From assembly GCA_025349905.2 (NCBI GenBank), contig MU624562.1, positions 1-56,538 on the forward strand: 56,538 nucleotides of DNA, written 5' to 3'. The position numbers were made by a program, and so were the translations under genes. Under the pieces are notes generated by a model, which saw nothing but the letters and a program-made list of their open reading frames with translations, was not told where the DNA came from and searched no databases. Shown here in pieces: positions 11,715 to 23,199 of the stretch. Positions within the stretch are counted from its first letter, which is position 1. Each line of letters begins with the position of its first letter. Origin of the DNA: Blastocladiella britannica. Its lineage: Eukaryota > Blastocladiomycota > Blastocladiomycetes > Blastocladiales > Blastocladiaceae.

Positions 11715-13991
11715 ATGACTGCCGCAGCAGGCTCCACCCGGGCCAGCATGATCCACCCCCTCCTTTCGCTGCTGACAGTGGCGCTGCTGATCCTGGGCAC
11801 GGGAGTTCCCGCGATCCACGGCGAGCCCGGCGGTGCCGCCGAACTGCTACTCGGGACGGGTCTATCGGCCCGATCGGTCGGCGCGTTCGTTGACGACTTT
11901 GCGTCGCGGTACGTTGGTGCCGTGGCGCCCGGACTGGTCGTGTCGGTAGTCAAGGACGGTTCCACGGTGTATGTTGGCGGATCGGGCTCGGCCGATGCCG
12001 CAACGCAGGCGAGCATGTCGGCGACGACGCAGGTCCGCGCTGGTGGACTGGCGCACCTGGTGACGGCGGCGGCGGTGATGCAGCTGCGCGACCAGGGCCG
12101 GTGGGCCGAGGATATTTTGGACATGCCACTGGACACGCTGCTGCCTCCGGGCACGTTCCCGCACGTAGCCAAATCACAGGGTTTGGGTGCGGCGCCATCG
12201 GTGCGTGCGGCGCTGGCGCACGCGGGCGGGTGGGAGACGCGGTTCTCGGGACTGTGGGCCCCACGTAACCGCGCCGCGGCCGCCAACGGCACCGCGGCGT
12301 TGCAGGGTATGCCGCGGCGCGTGCGGGCGGCGGGAGCGCCGCCGCTGGCCGCCTCGGAACACGCGTACGTTGCTCTGGCCGCAGCCGTGCAAGCCGCCAC
12401 CGAGCAGGATTTCGGCGAGTACGCGCAGGACCAGCTGTTTGCGCCGCTGGGCATGCAAATGTCGACGATGCGGCCGACGGACGAGTCGAACTCAGCCATG
12501 GCCAAGGCGCGCGACGATGGCGAGCTGCTGGCTACCAGCCACGTACGCCCTTCTACCCCCGCCGTTTCGGGATTCAAGCCCATTGACGTGATCGGCACCG
12601 CCATGGGCGCCACGTCGCTGGTGACCACCGCCACCGATTTCGCGCAGCTGCTTAAAGTGTTCACGGCCGCGGGGAAAGTCAACGGCAACCGCGTGCTCAC
12701 CAAGGAGGCGGTCGCGGATATCTTGCACGTCGCATACCCGGCGTTCCCGGGGGCCGCTGCGGCCGACGCGGCCGGCGGTGGCGCACTCGCGTGGTTCCAG
12801 ACCAAGGTCGGTGGGGTCTCGGTGCACGTGTGTGTAGGAGACGGGCCCGGGTTCACAGCGGGGGCGATGCTGGTGCCCGACCTCAAGATCGGCGTGTTTG
12901 TCGCCGCCAACGCCGACGCGCCGGCGCTCCGCGAGCAGTTCATGGCCGAGTTTGCGCAAAAGTTTGCGTCGTCGTCCAAGGGTGCTCTTTCGACTAATGC
13001 CGCTGGCAAAAAGGGCAAGAATGGTGCGGCTGCCGCTGGTGGTGCGGGCACAGGTAGTTCGGCTGACCTGGCGCCATTTGTCGGCACCTACAAGACGGTG
13101 CAGTCGTCGGCCACCACGTACGAGGCGGTGGCGCACCTGACGTCGCAGATCATTGTGACCGTGTCGGGCTATACGGTGACTATTTCGCGCGACGCGTCGT
13201 CGGCTCCCCTTAACAGTGCATTTGAATCGGTCGCTGCCGCAGGTACGAGCGGCGCTTCCGCGTCGTCGTCGGTGCAGCTGCAAGTGGTGCGGTCCACGAC
13301 GCTGACGAGCACAGCCGACCGGCGCGAGGGCCCGCTGGTGGTCCTGCAGTCGGCCGACGGCCAACACTATGCGGCAATCTACCCAGGTGGGACCGACCCG
13401 AACGCGCCGCACTTTTACCTGACGACCAATGCTTTGGGCCAAGGGGTGCCCACCAGCTACCAGCCCGTCGGGTTCGGCGAGGCCGCATCATTTGTGGTGC
13501 CCGCGGCCACCGCGGCGTTTGCCGTGTTTTCCGCGTACCTCGCGATCTGGATGGTGCGCGGCTTACTTGGCGCGCACTCGGCGCCCGTTGCGGCCGCTGC
13601 GGCAGCTGCTGTCACCATCACCGGTAAAGATGTGGCGGCGGTTGCCGAGGCCGAGCTGGTGCAGCTGGCGGTGGCCGAACGTCTCGACTCGCTCACGGCG
13701 CTGACGTGCATCATGCACCTGGCGTTCTTTGGGCTGCTCACGCTCGGGTTCTACAAGCAAGGTGGAATCGCCGCCGTCTTGGCATTGCCGCGCCTGCCCG
13801 CGTCGCTGCGGTTGACGTTCTTTGGCTCGTTCCTGTGCCAGATCGCGTCGGTCTCGCTGGTGACCAACTTGGTGCAGGAGGCGCGGCGCCACCCGCCGCT
13901 CCAGGTGCTGTTGTCGGCGATTGTTGCCGTCATGAGCGTGGCCATGGCCGTGGTCATGTACCAGATGCGTCTGTGGATCTTCCACGTTTGA
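11715..13991 (+). CDS. Secreted/membrane serine beta-lactamase-fold protein, predicted pseudoenzyme
   Basis: Single-exon protein of 758 residues. Residues 12-36 form a signal peptide or anchor. About 45-420 follow the class C beta-lactamase/esterase (LACTB-like) fold: LGMQMSTM, MGATSLVTTATDFAQLLKVF and GFTAGAMLVPDLKIGVFV align with conserved blocks. The active site is missing. Where the family has SxxK before the VMQL helix, this protein has GLAH (residues 111-114). The YxN motif position reads SEHAY without Tyr-x-Asn. The third HxG/KTG block is not recognisable. About 430-600 is Ser/Ala-rich and threonine-rich. Four hydrophobic segments follow (about 595-618, 660-680, 700-720, 730-755). The family call rests on fold-level similarity; loss of catalysis is an inference from the missing motifs. 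Confidence 0.75.
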   Translation: MTAAAGSTRASMIHPLLSLLTVALLILGTGVPAIHGEPGGAAELLLGTGLSARSVGAFVDDFASRYVGAVAPGLVVSVVKDGSTVYVGGSGSADAATQASMSATTQVRAGGLAHLVTAAAVMQLRDQGRWAEDILDMPLDTLLPPGTFPHVAKSQGLGAAPSVRAALAHAGGWETRFSGLWAPRNRAAAANGTAALQGMPRRVRAAGAPPLAASEHAYVALAAAVQAATEQDFGEYAQDQLFAPLGMQMSTMRPTDESNSAMAKARDDGELLATSHVRPSTPAVSGFKPIDVIGTAMGATSLVTTATDFAQLLKVFTAAGKVNGNRVLTKEAVADILHVAYPAFPGAAAADAAGGGALAWFQTKVGGVSVHVCVGDGPGFTAGAMLVPDLKIGVFVAANADAPALREQFMAEFAQKFASSSKGALSTNAAGKKGKNGAAAAGGAGTGSSADLAPFVGTYKTVQSSATTYEAVAHLTSQIIVTVSGYTVTISRDASSAPLNSAFESVAAAGTSGASASSSVQLQVVRSTTLTSTADRREGPLVVLQSADGQHYAAIYPGGTDPNAPHFYLTTNALGQGVPTSYQPVGFGEAASFVVPAATAAFAVFSAYLAIWMVRGLLGAHSAPVAAAAAAAVTITGKDVAAVAEAELVQLAVAERLDSLTALTCIMHLAFFGLLTLGFYKQGGIAAVLALPRLPASLRLTFFGSFLCQIASVSLVTNLVQEARRHPPLQVLLSAIVAVMSVAMAVVMYQMRLWIFHV

Positions 13992-14103
13992 TCTTTTTGC
14001 TCCCTTCACTCTTTTTTTTCATTTCTCAGACCACTTCTTTCCTCCCTCTCTCCTTTGTCTTTCGGGTAAATATTAATATATAATTGTGTTATTCTCCTGA
14101 TAA
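13992..14103. other. Tail-to-tail 3' region
   Basis: There are 112 bp between the stop codons of the beta-lactamase-fold gene and exportin-7. The gap is T/C-rich, then AT-rich (AATATTAATATATAATT), and should carry both polyadenylation signals. Confidence 0.55.
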
Positions 14104-17100
14104 TTATTGGTTTTGCGGAAAGATCAAGGAAATGTTGTCGGTGGCAAGATCTCGACGGAATTGGCTTTTAATGCAAGTCAGTGCAATCCCACATTAAAAT
14201 GAAAAGAGGTACATAAACATACTTGATGGCATTCGTCAGGCGATCACGCGCCTTTTGGGTCAGAGTGTTGTCCATGTCCTTGAGCAAGTTGCCCATCAGT
14301 CGGGAGACTGTTTCTTGGTGCCGGGGCAGCTGGCTCTGAATAATGGTGTTGCAATACCCATCGAAATGCTGCTCAAATAACACCCTGGTCAAATCGGTAC
14401 ATGTTAAAAAGAAAGAAATGGCACCATACCTCCTTGTTGAGCATCACCAACGGCAACAGCGGCCGCGACAACGACCATTGGATAGTACTGTCGTCGAAGA
14501 ACAGCGTGTTGAGCAGCTGCGACATCCACACCGTCAGCAAGTCCGGGTACTGTGCGAATGCGGCGGTCACGCAGTGCACGGGCCGAGCGGACCGCGCTCC
14601 CCCCGGCGTGATGGGCGAAAGTGGACCGCCCGGCGACCGCGGGGCCATTCGAGCCGACACCGATGACGACGACGCGCGGCGGATCTCCTCGGTGCACAGG
14701 AACGTGACGATATTGTCGATCGTGTTAGCGGGTGTAGCCATAGTCGGCGGCGGCTGCAATGCCGAAATGATCACCTGCCCCATGTACGCAAAGAACGACG
14801 GGGACAGCGACTGCACGAGCTGCAGATTGCTGGGCTGCGTGAGCGTTTCGCACAGCTCAAAGAAAGCCTGCGCGAGTTTCGGGTACTGCATGACGTGCTC
14901 GACAGGGATCCGCATGACCATGGCGGAGATCGCCGCCAGCGCCGACTCGAGCGAGTCGTCGCCGTAAAGCAGCAACACCCCAAAGTTCACGTAGTTGCCG
15001 CTGAGCGCGACCTTGAGCATGCGCATGCACGCCGCCGTGCCCTTGTACAGGTCGGGCCATGCGCGCGCGTCGCTCACAGTCACTTGCACCGCGTGCGAAG
15101 CGTACGTCTGGATCAGGATCGACGTTTCGCGGAACAGCAGAATCCCGTTCACCGAGTTGGAGTCAAAGACCAAGCGAGAACTGCGGTTCAGCGACAGCTC
15201 GTAAAACAGCTTGAGCAGCGCCACCGATACCTCGGGCATGCTTGCCACCACTTCCATCAAGCTGCGGAGCAAGGACAGTTTTTCCGGGTAAATCCATTCC
15301 CAGTACTGCTGGAACACTTGCTTGAGCGACATGGAAATGAGGAGCCCGCGCAAGTCGCGGAACAGGCCCACGAGCGTCATTTGCGCGCTGGGTTCCGAGA
15401 GATTAGCGGCGGCGGCCACCACGCTGCCCCCAGACTCGTCCACCACTTGCGCGAGCTGCGCGAGCTTTTCCTCGAATGGCGCCACAAACACGGGGAACAC
15501 GGTCGTGGGCGTATCTTCGGTAAACAAGATGCGCGACAGGATCGTGTAGTACAGCGCGCGCGATTTCGGCGCCGTGTCGAGGAACGGGAACGCGTGCTCG
15601 GCGGTGAGCGCCTTGACCGCGTCCATTTTAGCTAGCAGTTTCACCGTCACGTACCCGGTCGACAGGTCGTGCAGCAACCGGAGAGACTTGAACGCCAGTT
15701 CGGACTGCCGCGTGAGCACCGCCTTGTCGTTGGTGCTGCCGGGTCCAGGCACCGACCGCAGCATTTGCAGCACTTGCGACGCAATCAGCTCCATGGCGTG
15801 CTCTTGGTCGTCCACCTGGAACTGCATGGCCAGGGACTCGTACACACGCGACGTGCGATGCGCCGACTCGCCAATGTACGACTTGCGGAACTGCGAGAAA
15901 AAGTACATGACCGCCGAGTTCATGGCTGGCAGCATGGTTGGCGCGCGCTGGTTGAGCTGCAGCGTTTCCAGCACCGCGCACGAGAGCTCGCCGTCCAGCG
16001 AATCCTGCGACTCGGGCGATTGGTAGGGCATCCGAGCGCCAATCATGGCCGACGCCAAGTACACGAGGAAAGTGAGCTGATGCTCGGCAATGCGTGCTCC
16101 CGTAGTCTGTTTATATTTCATTTTTGTGAGTGTCCATTAAGGAAGAAGATGAGTGGTCATAATGTACCCGATAGCTTTGCAAAGCGCTTGCAAACGTGCT
16201 GCCGGCGTACTGGGCAACAGACTCGTAGCAGCGGCGACACGAAGTTGCCAGCGTCTCGAGGTTGTTGATGAGCGCATCTTCATCCTCGAACAAATCTTTG
16301 TTTGAAAAATTGGTTGTGTTATGAGTTTTCACGCATTTTCGAATCGCATAAGAAGAAACATACCCTCCAAATCATCCTCCACGATCCGAACGCACGCAGC
16401 AATGCGACTGTTGATGTAGCACTCGACAACCACGAGTGTGCACTGGTCCACCTCCTCCTGGCTCGGGACAGGCGACGAGGACGTGGACGAGCACTTGGCC
16501 CAGAACGTCAACAGGTAAGAATCGGAGATGGGCGACCACTATAATTGGCACAAAAAAATGAGTTTGGCTGACTCAAGCAAAAATAACAAGGACATCGTAC
16601 ATCGAGCTCGGCCGAAAAGCCCTGGACGCTAAACTGCGTGACATTACGAATCCACTTGAGAAACTCGGGCGACGCTTGGTTCTCGGCCGGCTGTCCACTG
16701 CCGCACTGCACCATTTCCGACAAGTTGTACGTGATCTTGAGCCGCGAGAGCGTCTTGCAGAGCTCGTGGTAGTTTTCAGCCGAAACCATTCCAATCGCCT
16801 GCTCCATGACCGTCGACAGCCCACGAATAATGGCCGACAACCACGTCACCCGCTCCTTGTCGTTGAAGAGCGACCGGCGGATCGACACCGCCTGTGAAAT
16901 GGCCTCCATGACTTTGGACGACGACTGCTGGTGGCGCGGGACTTGCGACAGGGCCAGCACGCGGTATGTCTGGAACAGCAGCTGAATGAACGTTTCGTCC
17001 ACGACGGGCCGCCACGACGAGGGGACTTGCAGCGCGGTCACATCGTCCGACGACTCGTCGGGGGACGTGCCAATGAAATCAAACGTCAGGCAACTCCGGA

Positions 17101-18074
17101 TCAGCATCATCGCGTGCTCAATGTACACGAGCTTTTGCATGTCGCTGGTGAACGTCAGCGAGTTGCCGTGAAACCGGTTGAGAAACGAGATTCCCGTCTG
17201 GAACACCTGGATCAAGTTCGTCTCGCGGAATGCAATCACCGCCTTTCGCAGCTTGGCCACGCGCAGCGGATTCAGCTGCGGGTTGTTCATTTCCGAGACC
17301 ATGTCGTTGAGAATGTGGGCTCCCAGGATCTGGTGGTCGACTGACGCCTGTTTTTATCATTGTGGTGAGTTTTTTTTTTCGTTTCTTTTCCAGTAAATGG
17401 AGAGAACGGACATGAATAAAAGTGGAAAGCTCCTCGATCACTTTGGTAAACGTCTCGGCCTCGAACCAGGCAACCTTGACGATCAGCGTCAGGACCTGGG
17501 TCAGGGACGTGATCACCATTCGCTGTTTATATATTTGGAGACAGTTAGCTGAATACGTCGGCACCAATGAACTAAAAACGACTCCTGCGTACCTCGGCAC
17601 CCACATTCTCGCTAAAATAGGTCATGATGAAGACCTCTAAATGTATGTAAATAAGGATCGTCAGAACAGGAGCCAAAAGTTAATAAAAAAAAAAACGCGT
17701 CCGTGACAAAAGATCAACGGCCCAATAAAACAACAATGTACGCAACTGAGCTGGACCTTTTCCTCGGTCGAGAGCAACGCAAAATGGTGCAGGACCAGCG
17801 ACTTGAGGTGGTTGACCGCATATGTCTGCGTGTACAGATCGGCGGTCTGGCGCAGCAGCACCGACGTTTGTGCGAGCCCCTCGATCGGCTGGGCCGCCGA
17901 GAACGGTAAGAGCAGCGACTGGTCGTCGATCGGCAGCATTGGCTCGGCGGTGGTTGAAAACGTCGGGAATGCGCGCGCGAGAACGGCCTCGGCCCGGACT
18001 CGTTCTTGCGCGGCGGGGGACGTGTACAGCGTGCGGCACAGGGACTCGACGCGGCCAAGGGTTTGGGCGTCCAT
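14104..18074 (-). CDS. XPO7: Exportin-7 (RanBP16 family karyopherin)
   Basis: Ran-dependent nuclear transport receptor; 1145 residues, close to the usual 1090. Nine exons: 17747-18074, 17593-17636, 17412-17522, 16601-17347, 16364-16538, 16168-16295, 14425-16106, 14223-14384, 14104-14164. The protein is an all-helical HEAT-repeat array. Family signatures are strong: FDFIGTSPDESSDD, SIRRSLFNDKERV, SLDGELSCAVLE, EWIYPEKLSLLRS, NGILLFRETS, LKVALSGNYVNFGV and the end block NQFRRD. Exon 2 is only 44 bp. Three donors are non-consensus (GTTGCG after exon 1, GTCCGT after exon 3, GTGCCA after exon 7). I chose them because only these keep the frame and the alignment. The last two exon joins are the least certain. 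Confidence 0.93.
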
Positions 18075-19331
18075 TTTTCTGGCTTTTTGCTTTTCCAGTC
18101 AAAAATTATTGGCGGGAGGGGGCTGAATATTCAACAAGGCGAGGAGCGGATGCGCTTGATCCTTTGAGCCGATTTTTTTTTCTCTTGGTACGCGGGAACA
18201 GAGTGGTGCCGTCGGATTGAAAGAGCGAGAGAGTCGACGTCCCTTGTCCTTATCCAAAAACAGCCAGCCACACGGCTGCCCACTAAAGCCAGTTTTGGAG
18301 ATGGAATTCCAAGCTGGCCTGCCATGGAAATCGGAGAACGATTTACTTTGCATGGATTTCTCGTGTCCCAATCCTTCCATCCGAATTCCAATGTCAAACC
18401 AGTCCGGTTTTCTCGTTGATATTTCGGCCAGTCCTTCCATGACCATTTTTTTTATCCAGTAATAGGATATCCAGGCTGGGTTTCCACTGCCATTCCGATA
18501 TCCCATCTTCCAGTTCCAGCGCTCGGATCCAATATTTCCAATAGATTTTTTTACATTCCAGCTATTTCCACTCATCCCGACCCCGCCGACCGCTCCCGAT
18601 CCGACCCGACTGCCCGTCCGATACGCCCGTTTGCAGCGCCGGCCCGACACTTGATCTTGGATTCCTGCTTGATCTTGGCCTTGATCCGTGCTCGCTTGTT
18701 GCTTATTCTCGACCTATCAAAAAAAAAAAAAAAAACGTGAAGTGAAGGGGAAAGAATACCACGCGATTGCCCGTCAAAAAAATACCAGTATATAGGACGC
18801 CGTCAGTCAAGTTGCTCATCTTTTAAGAACGAGAATCAATGGAAATATGACGCTCGGGGTCGAGACAGAAAGAAAGAAAGAAATAAAATAACTTGACCAC
18901 GCGGTACTCGCGGCCGAGGCGTGCGAGAGGAAAACGATAAAGAGAGCGGATCGTACCCCGTGGTGATCGGGTCTTGCTATCATCCGGTACTGGTTGGTCA
19001 TATAATGAAAAAAGACGGTGGGAGAGAGAGTCCTTTGAGGAGCTACCACTGCCGCCGCGCCGGCTCTGCGTTGGTGTGAGACATATATTCATGTTTTGTG
19101 TGACATCCACTTCTTTCAAAACTCGACAAAACGTTTTTTTTTGTTACACCTGGGCAGTTTCGTCTCCCCCCCCCTCTTTTATTTGGGTTCACTCCCACCC
19201 TTTCTCGATTAAGCCTTTCCTTTTGGCGTGCCTGCTTAAGTTCAGGGTCGAGATCACGAGTTTCTGCTTTTCCGATGGATTTTTGGTTTGGTTGAAACAG
19301 ATGTGCACAAACAAGTCAAAAATGAGTACGT
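18075..19331. other. 1.26-kb stretch without a confident gene
   Basis: This lies between the 3' end of the SAPS gene and the 5' end of exportin-7, both on the minus strand. About 18100-18650 is enriched on the minus strand for degenerate GGAA/TGGA words, and gives an open frame of 183 codons rich in Trp and Gly. Near 18721-18735 is a run of A. On the minus strand an ATG near 18819 starts MSNLTDGVLYTG before a GTATTT donor, and an acceptor follows the T tract. No in-frame join was found. 18840-19330 is low-complexity purine or pyrimidine tracts. No RNA gene was recognised. Confidence 0.5.
18100..18650 (-). repeat. Degenerate GGA/TGGAA-rich sequence block
   Basis: Read on the minus strand, the segment repeatedly shows TGGAA, TTGGAA, GGATGG and CGGNTCGG-like words at irregular 6-12 bp spacing, for example around 18360-18400 and 18560-18640. 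The coding potential looks secondary to this composition: the open frame has many Trp and Gly codons and no recognised domain. It may be a decayed minisatellite or a remnant of a dispersed element. Confidence 0.4.
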
Positions 19332-22300
19332 TTAAAAACCGCCATCGTCGTCAATCGCCGCCATCCGGTCGCCCCGCTTCCCCGCCTCCCGAGACGCCCG
19401 GTTACTATCCATCAGCGCCTGCTTCGCGGCCGCAGCTTTCCCCACTTCCGCGTCGTCGTGGTCCCCCTCGGAGGCCGCGACGGGTCTCAGTCGCATCTTG
19501 AACTCGGCCAACAGCTCGTCCGTGATGGCACTGGCCTCGTCGTCCAGCGGATCGGTGTCGCTGCCATCGTTATGGTCCAAGTCCACCTCCTCGTCCTCGG
19601 ACGGAGGCAGCAGCGCGGGGGACTGCAGCGGGTGCGCGCCGTACTCGTGCGCGGACGGGTGGTCTGGCCGCGCCCGAAGCCGCATCTGCACCACCGCCGG
19701 GTGCGTGGGCGTAGGCGGGGCCGTCGGGGACCGCGTGGCTTTCGTCGACTCGCTGGCGCCGTCTTCGCGTCGCCGAACCACCACGTCGGGCGTTAGCTCG
19801 GCAAAGAGCTGCGCGCGCGACTTGCGGCGGCGCACGCGGCGCCGTTTCGCCAGCGACCCGCCGCCTGCCGCGGGACTCGCCGCCACCAGCACTGCTCCAT
19901 CCGCCGGCGTTGCCGCAGCAGCGGCAGCTGACCGCTCGTTCACCGATGCCAACGTTGTACCAGCCGCAGCAGCGCGCGCGGCGCGGTTCACCGGCAACGC
20001 GGGCCGCAGTCGCGGATCGAACCCCAGGCACACGGCGTACTTTGACCCGAGATCGATCGACAGTTCCTGCGCGGTGGTCAGCGCCACCGACGTCACGGGT
20101 GGAGCCGCGAATTGTAAGGCCGAGAACGATGAGGGCGATTTGGGTGGGGGTGGCGGGAGTGGGATCGCGCCGCGCGCGACGGCGTACCCGACGGACGGCG
20201 ACGGGGGTGGAGTCGCGTCGCGCTCGATAAAGTCGACGCGCACTGGGTCGGGGGCGATTTGCGGTGCGGGCCATTTGGGTAGGCGCAGCGAGGATGAGAA
20301 TAGCGAGGGACGTCTTGATGCCTTGACCAGTGCTTCCGTTTGGGATCTATCGTTAAATTGGAGGTCAGACTTGCGCGCCGAAAATATTTAAGAAAATAGA
20401 TACCGAAGAGTCGACAGGAACCGGTTGTACTCTGGCATGCAGTGTAGCACGTCCACCAAGTAATCCCCACCGGGACGCATGTCGGCGTGCAGCCGCACGA
20501 GGTTGAGCAGCAGCAAGGTGAAAGCGTGCAAGTCCGACTGGGCGATACGCGACGGCGTGGGCCGTGGAGTTGCAAGCGCGCGAGGAGAGTCGGGCGGTGA
20601 CACGGGTGCCGATCGGGTGACGGGCGACGACGGTGCCGACGCTGCAGCATTCCCCCACAAACCACCCACGCCGCGGATCGTGCCCCATGCGATATTGAGT
20701 TTAGCCAGCTGCATGGACCGCTTACGTCCCATACCAGGCGGCACCGCGCGAGCCGCCGTCGTGGCCGGGAACGATGCGTCGCCGTTCTCATAGTACGAAA
20801 TCAATCGCTGAACCAGCCGGGGCTTCACGATCGCTCCCCTCACAAGCGCCGTCGACTGGTCGTGGTCCAAGGCCGTGCGCAGCAGCCGGAAATAGGGGGC
20901 CAGGAACGGCGCCGTTGGGAACTCGACCAGCACCAGGTCCGTCACATGGCGCCAGAACGCGGCGGGGAGCGCCGTTTCGAGCTCGTCCATTTGGCCCTCG
21001 GCGGCGATGGCGGTGATGAGTTCTAGCGCCTGCAGCTTCAGCGACGAGCGCTGCAGGGTCGGGAGAGAGGCGGCAATGGCGCCCAAGTAGGGCAAAAGGT
21101 TTGTAGAGAGCGCTTGGGATAGTGTAAATGCGACAGAGTGCGTGGCAGGTGTGGAAGTAGCAGTGGATGACAATGGCTTGGGTACACTTTTGTATATACA
21201 CAATTACTTTAGTATGGGTTATTGTTTGGGAGGAAAAGAAGAAAAAGTCGTACGATCGGACAATGAGTGCATGGAAAATAGAAATAACGGCTTCACGCTG
21301 GTAGGTGAGCGGGGAATCAAGGCACTGCGCATATGTGGAAATAGCAACAGTCAGCAATTTCTCTTAACGGATTGAGAAACCAAACAAGGAACGAACGTCA
21401 AAAACGCTTTGCAAAACTTGTTTATCAGTCGCCAGCGACATGAACAATGCGCCGCTGCCATCCAGGCGCAAAACATCGTCGACCAATGGCGAAAACAAGT
21501 CCACTGTTGCCTCGACCAGTTCTGGGACTAAAGGATTAAATAACAGTCAGCCCCGCAAACCGTTTGCAATAAAAAAAAAAGAATAGATAGGTACATGGAT
21601 AAGTAATGTTGCGCAGCAGGCACTCGATAAACTGAGCCTCCTGGAGTCGCGCATACCGCTCCGTGCGGTCAGCGAGGCCGTGCTTCCCATGCATGAGGCA
21701 CGTAATCACCAGGCTCGAGACGGGCGGGACATGAAGGTAGCGCAGCAAGCGCAAGAAGGGGGGTTCCATCGAGTCGCCGACCTGCATTCCATCCCAGCTG
21801 GCCGGCGTTGCCAGCAGCTCTTGAATCACATGTAGGACGGGTGCGTTTCGGCGCAGAAACGAGTGCAAGACCTCCGCAAAGTGGTACAAGTTGGCGTCCG
21901 AGTTGAGTGCGAGCGAGTCAAACAGAATCCTGACTGTTGTTTTAATTGGGATGTCAGTTTCCCTTCCACGAAAATATAGGGGATATACACAAACCAATAT
22001 CCTTCAACCGCCGCTCCGCCAGCTGCCCATTGACTGGGTTGGTAGCACACAGAATATCCATGACGCGGTACGATTGCATGGTAGCCGTGTAGTCGCGATC
22101 GCGCTGGCGGCGAATCCGCTGGTCCCACGCCCAGCTCGCGTCCAAGGTGACGGGTGCCGACCGCGGGCCATTGGGCATGCGTGTGATATACGAGAGAAAG
22201 ACTTCCAGCACGCCGTCCGAGTTGAGGAACGCGGCCATTTTGCTGTCGAGCCGCACCGGGTCCAGGTCGAGGATCTGGTCAATGATCCGGCGCGCCGACC

Positions 22301-22835
22301 GCATGTACTCTTCGGTGGCGGTCATTTGCGCGGGCGGTGCGCGGGCAGCAGTGCCAGGTTCGCCGGCTGTTGCAGCTGTGCGCGGAGTTGAGTACGGCGA
22401 CACGGACGGAGACGAGGACGACGACGTGTCGGATTCCGACTCGGAGCTGCTGAGGCCCGAGGACGACGACGATGACGACGAATGGTTATTAGTATCGTTG
22501 TTGTTGTTGATGACGGCATTGCCGTTATTGCTGCTACTGGCATCGGACGATGGGGACGAGACTGAGGCGATCAGACCGGCGGCAGACCACAGCTCCTCGC
22601 GCTTGAGCTGAGTAAATGGCGTGAGTTATTATGATTGACGCGCGTGTTACGCCCGACCAACACAAGAATGAGTGGTAAATACCTGGGCAGACCGGCGGTG
22701 AAGAGACTTCCCGCGGCCGTCAACATGCGTGCCTTTACCCGAGGGCAAGGGCGGCTTTTCAGCGCTCTTTGGCGGCGCGGGTGCGGGTGGCGACGCTGGT
22801 TTGCTGCTCGGTGCAGGTAGCGGGCGTATCGGCAT
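19332..22835 (-). CDS. SAPS-domain protein, PP6/Sit4-type phosphatase regulatory subunit
   Basis: Probable regulatory subunit of a PP2A-like phosphatase (Sit4/PP6); 1039 residues. Seven exons: 22683-22835, 21995-22607, 21595-21933, 21418-21527, 21254-21360, 20404-21186, 19332-20346. A Pro/Ser-rich N-terminus is followed by a helical repeat region that resembles the SAPS domain: DPVRLDSKMAAFLNSDGVLE, LYHFAEVLHSFLRR, EPPFLRLLRYLHVP, LQEAQFIECLLRNI, and later LLLLNLVRLHAD. The C-terminal 340 residues are disordered and acidic, with Pro, Ala and Arg blocks (SEDEEVDLDHNDGSD). The donor at 21417 is GTTTTG; it was chosen because it gives a 57-bp intron and a smooth join TDKQ/KLLTV. The N-terminus is less certain than the core. 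The family call comes from remembered SAPS patterns. Confidence 0.7.
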
Positions 22836-23199
22836 TATATCGTTTGAAATTGTAAATTTACTTGGCTATTATATGAAAGGATCTCTAATTTCAAGATATG
22901 TTAGCGACGGGGACCGGCTACACGAAATAAGAGAGGTCTTCGTCGTACTCGTTCGACGGGCAGAAAAAAAGTTTTTTGATTGCAAAGAAAGAGAGAGGCG
23001 GTGACGTCAGTCAATATTTTCTCCAACTACGGGGTACTCGATACTCGACGCGAGAGCGTGCTGAGGATATGCTCAAGTGCATTTAGTACGTCGGGCACGT
23101 ATACCAACCAGCACGGAGGGTGAAACGAATGCGCCAGCGATTTTGGCCTCTCTTTCACTGCCAACTTCGGGACATCTCGTCTGAACGAATAAAAGGAAA
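22836..23199. promoter_or_regulatory. Divergent promoter region, SAPS gene / ARL2
   Basis: A 364-bp gap lies between two divergently transcribed genes. 22840-22990 is AT-rich with a purine stretch; 23030-23110 is GC-richer. No RNA gene or recognised binding site was seen. Confidence 0.4.

Noticed and set aside
11669..13087. Long open frame on the minus strand opposite the beta-lactamase-fold gene
   Set aside because: It mirrors the G/C-ending codons of the plus-strand gene, has an Ala/Pro/Ser/Arg composition without domains, and the plus strand carries a signal peptide and fold motifs.
14421..14430. GTATGG donor after codon GAG in exportin-7 exon 7
   Set aside because: A better-looking donor, but it puts the next exon out of frame with a stop after three codons; the GTGCCA site five bases further on keeps the family alignment.
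18099..18650. Minus-strand Trp/Gly-rich open frame as a gene
   Set aside because: Composition follows the GGA-rich repeat-like DNA; no splice partner in phase and no recognised family. Kept only as a repeat and a finding.
18974..19501. Plus-strand open frame of 175 codons
   Set aside because: It starts in low-complexity DNA and runs antisense into the acidic C-terminus of the SAPS protein; no domain and poor codon pattern.
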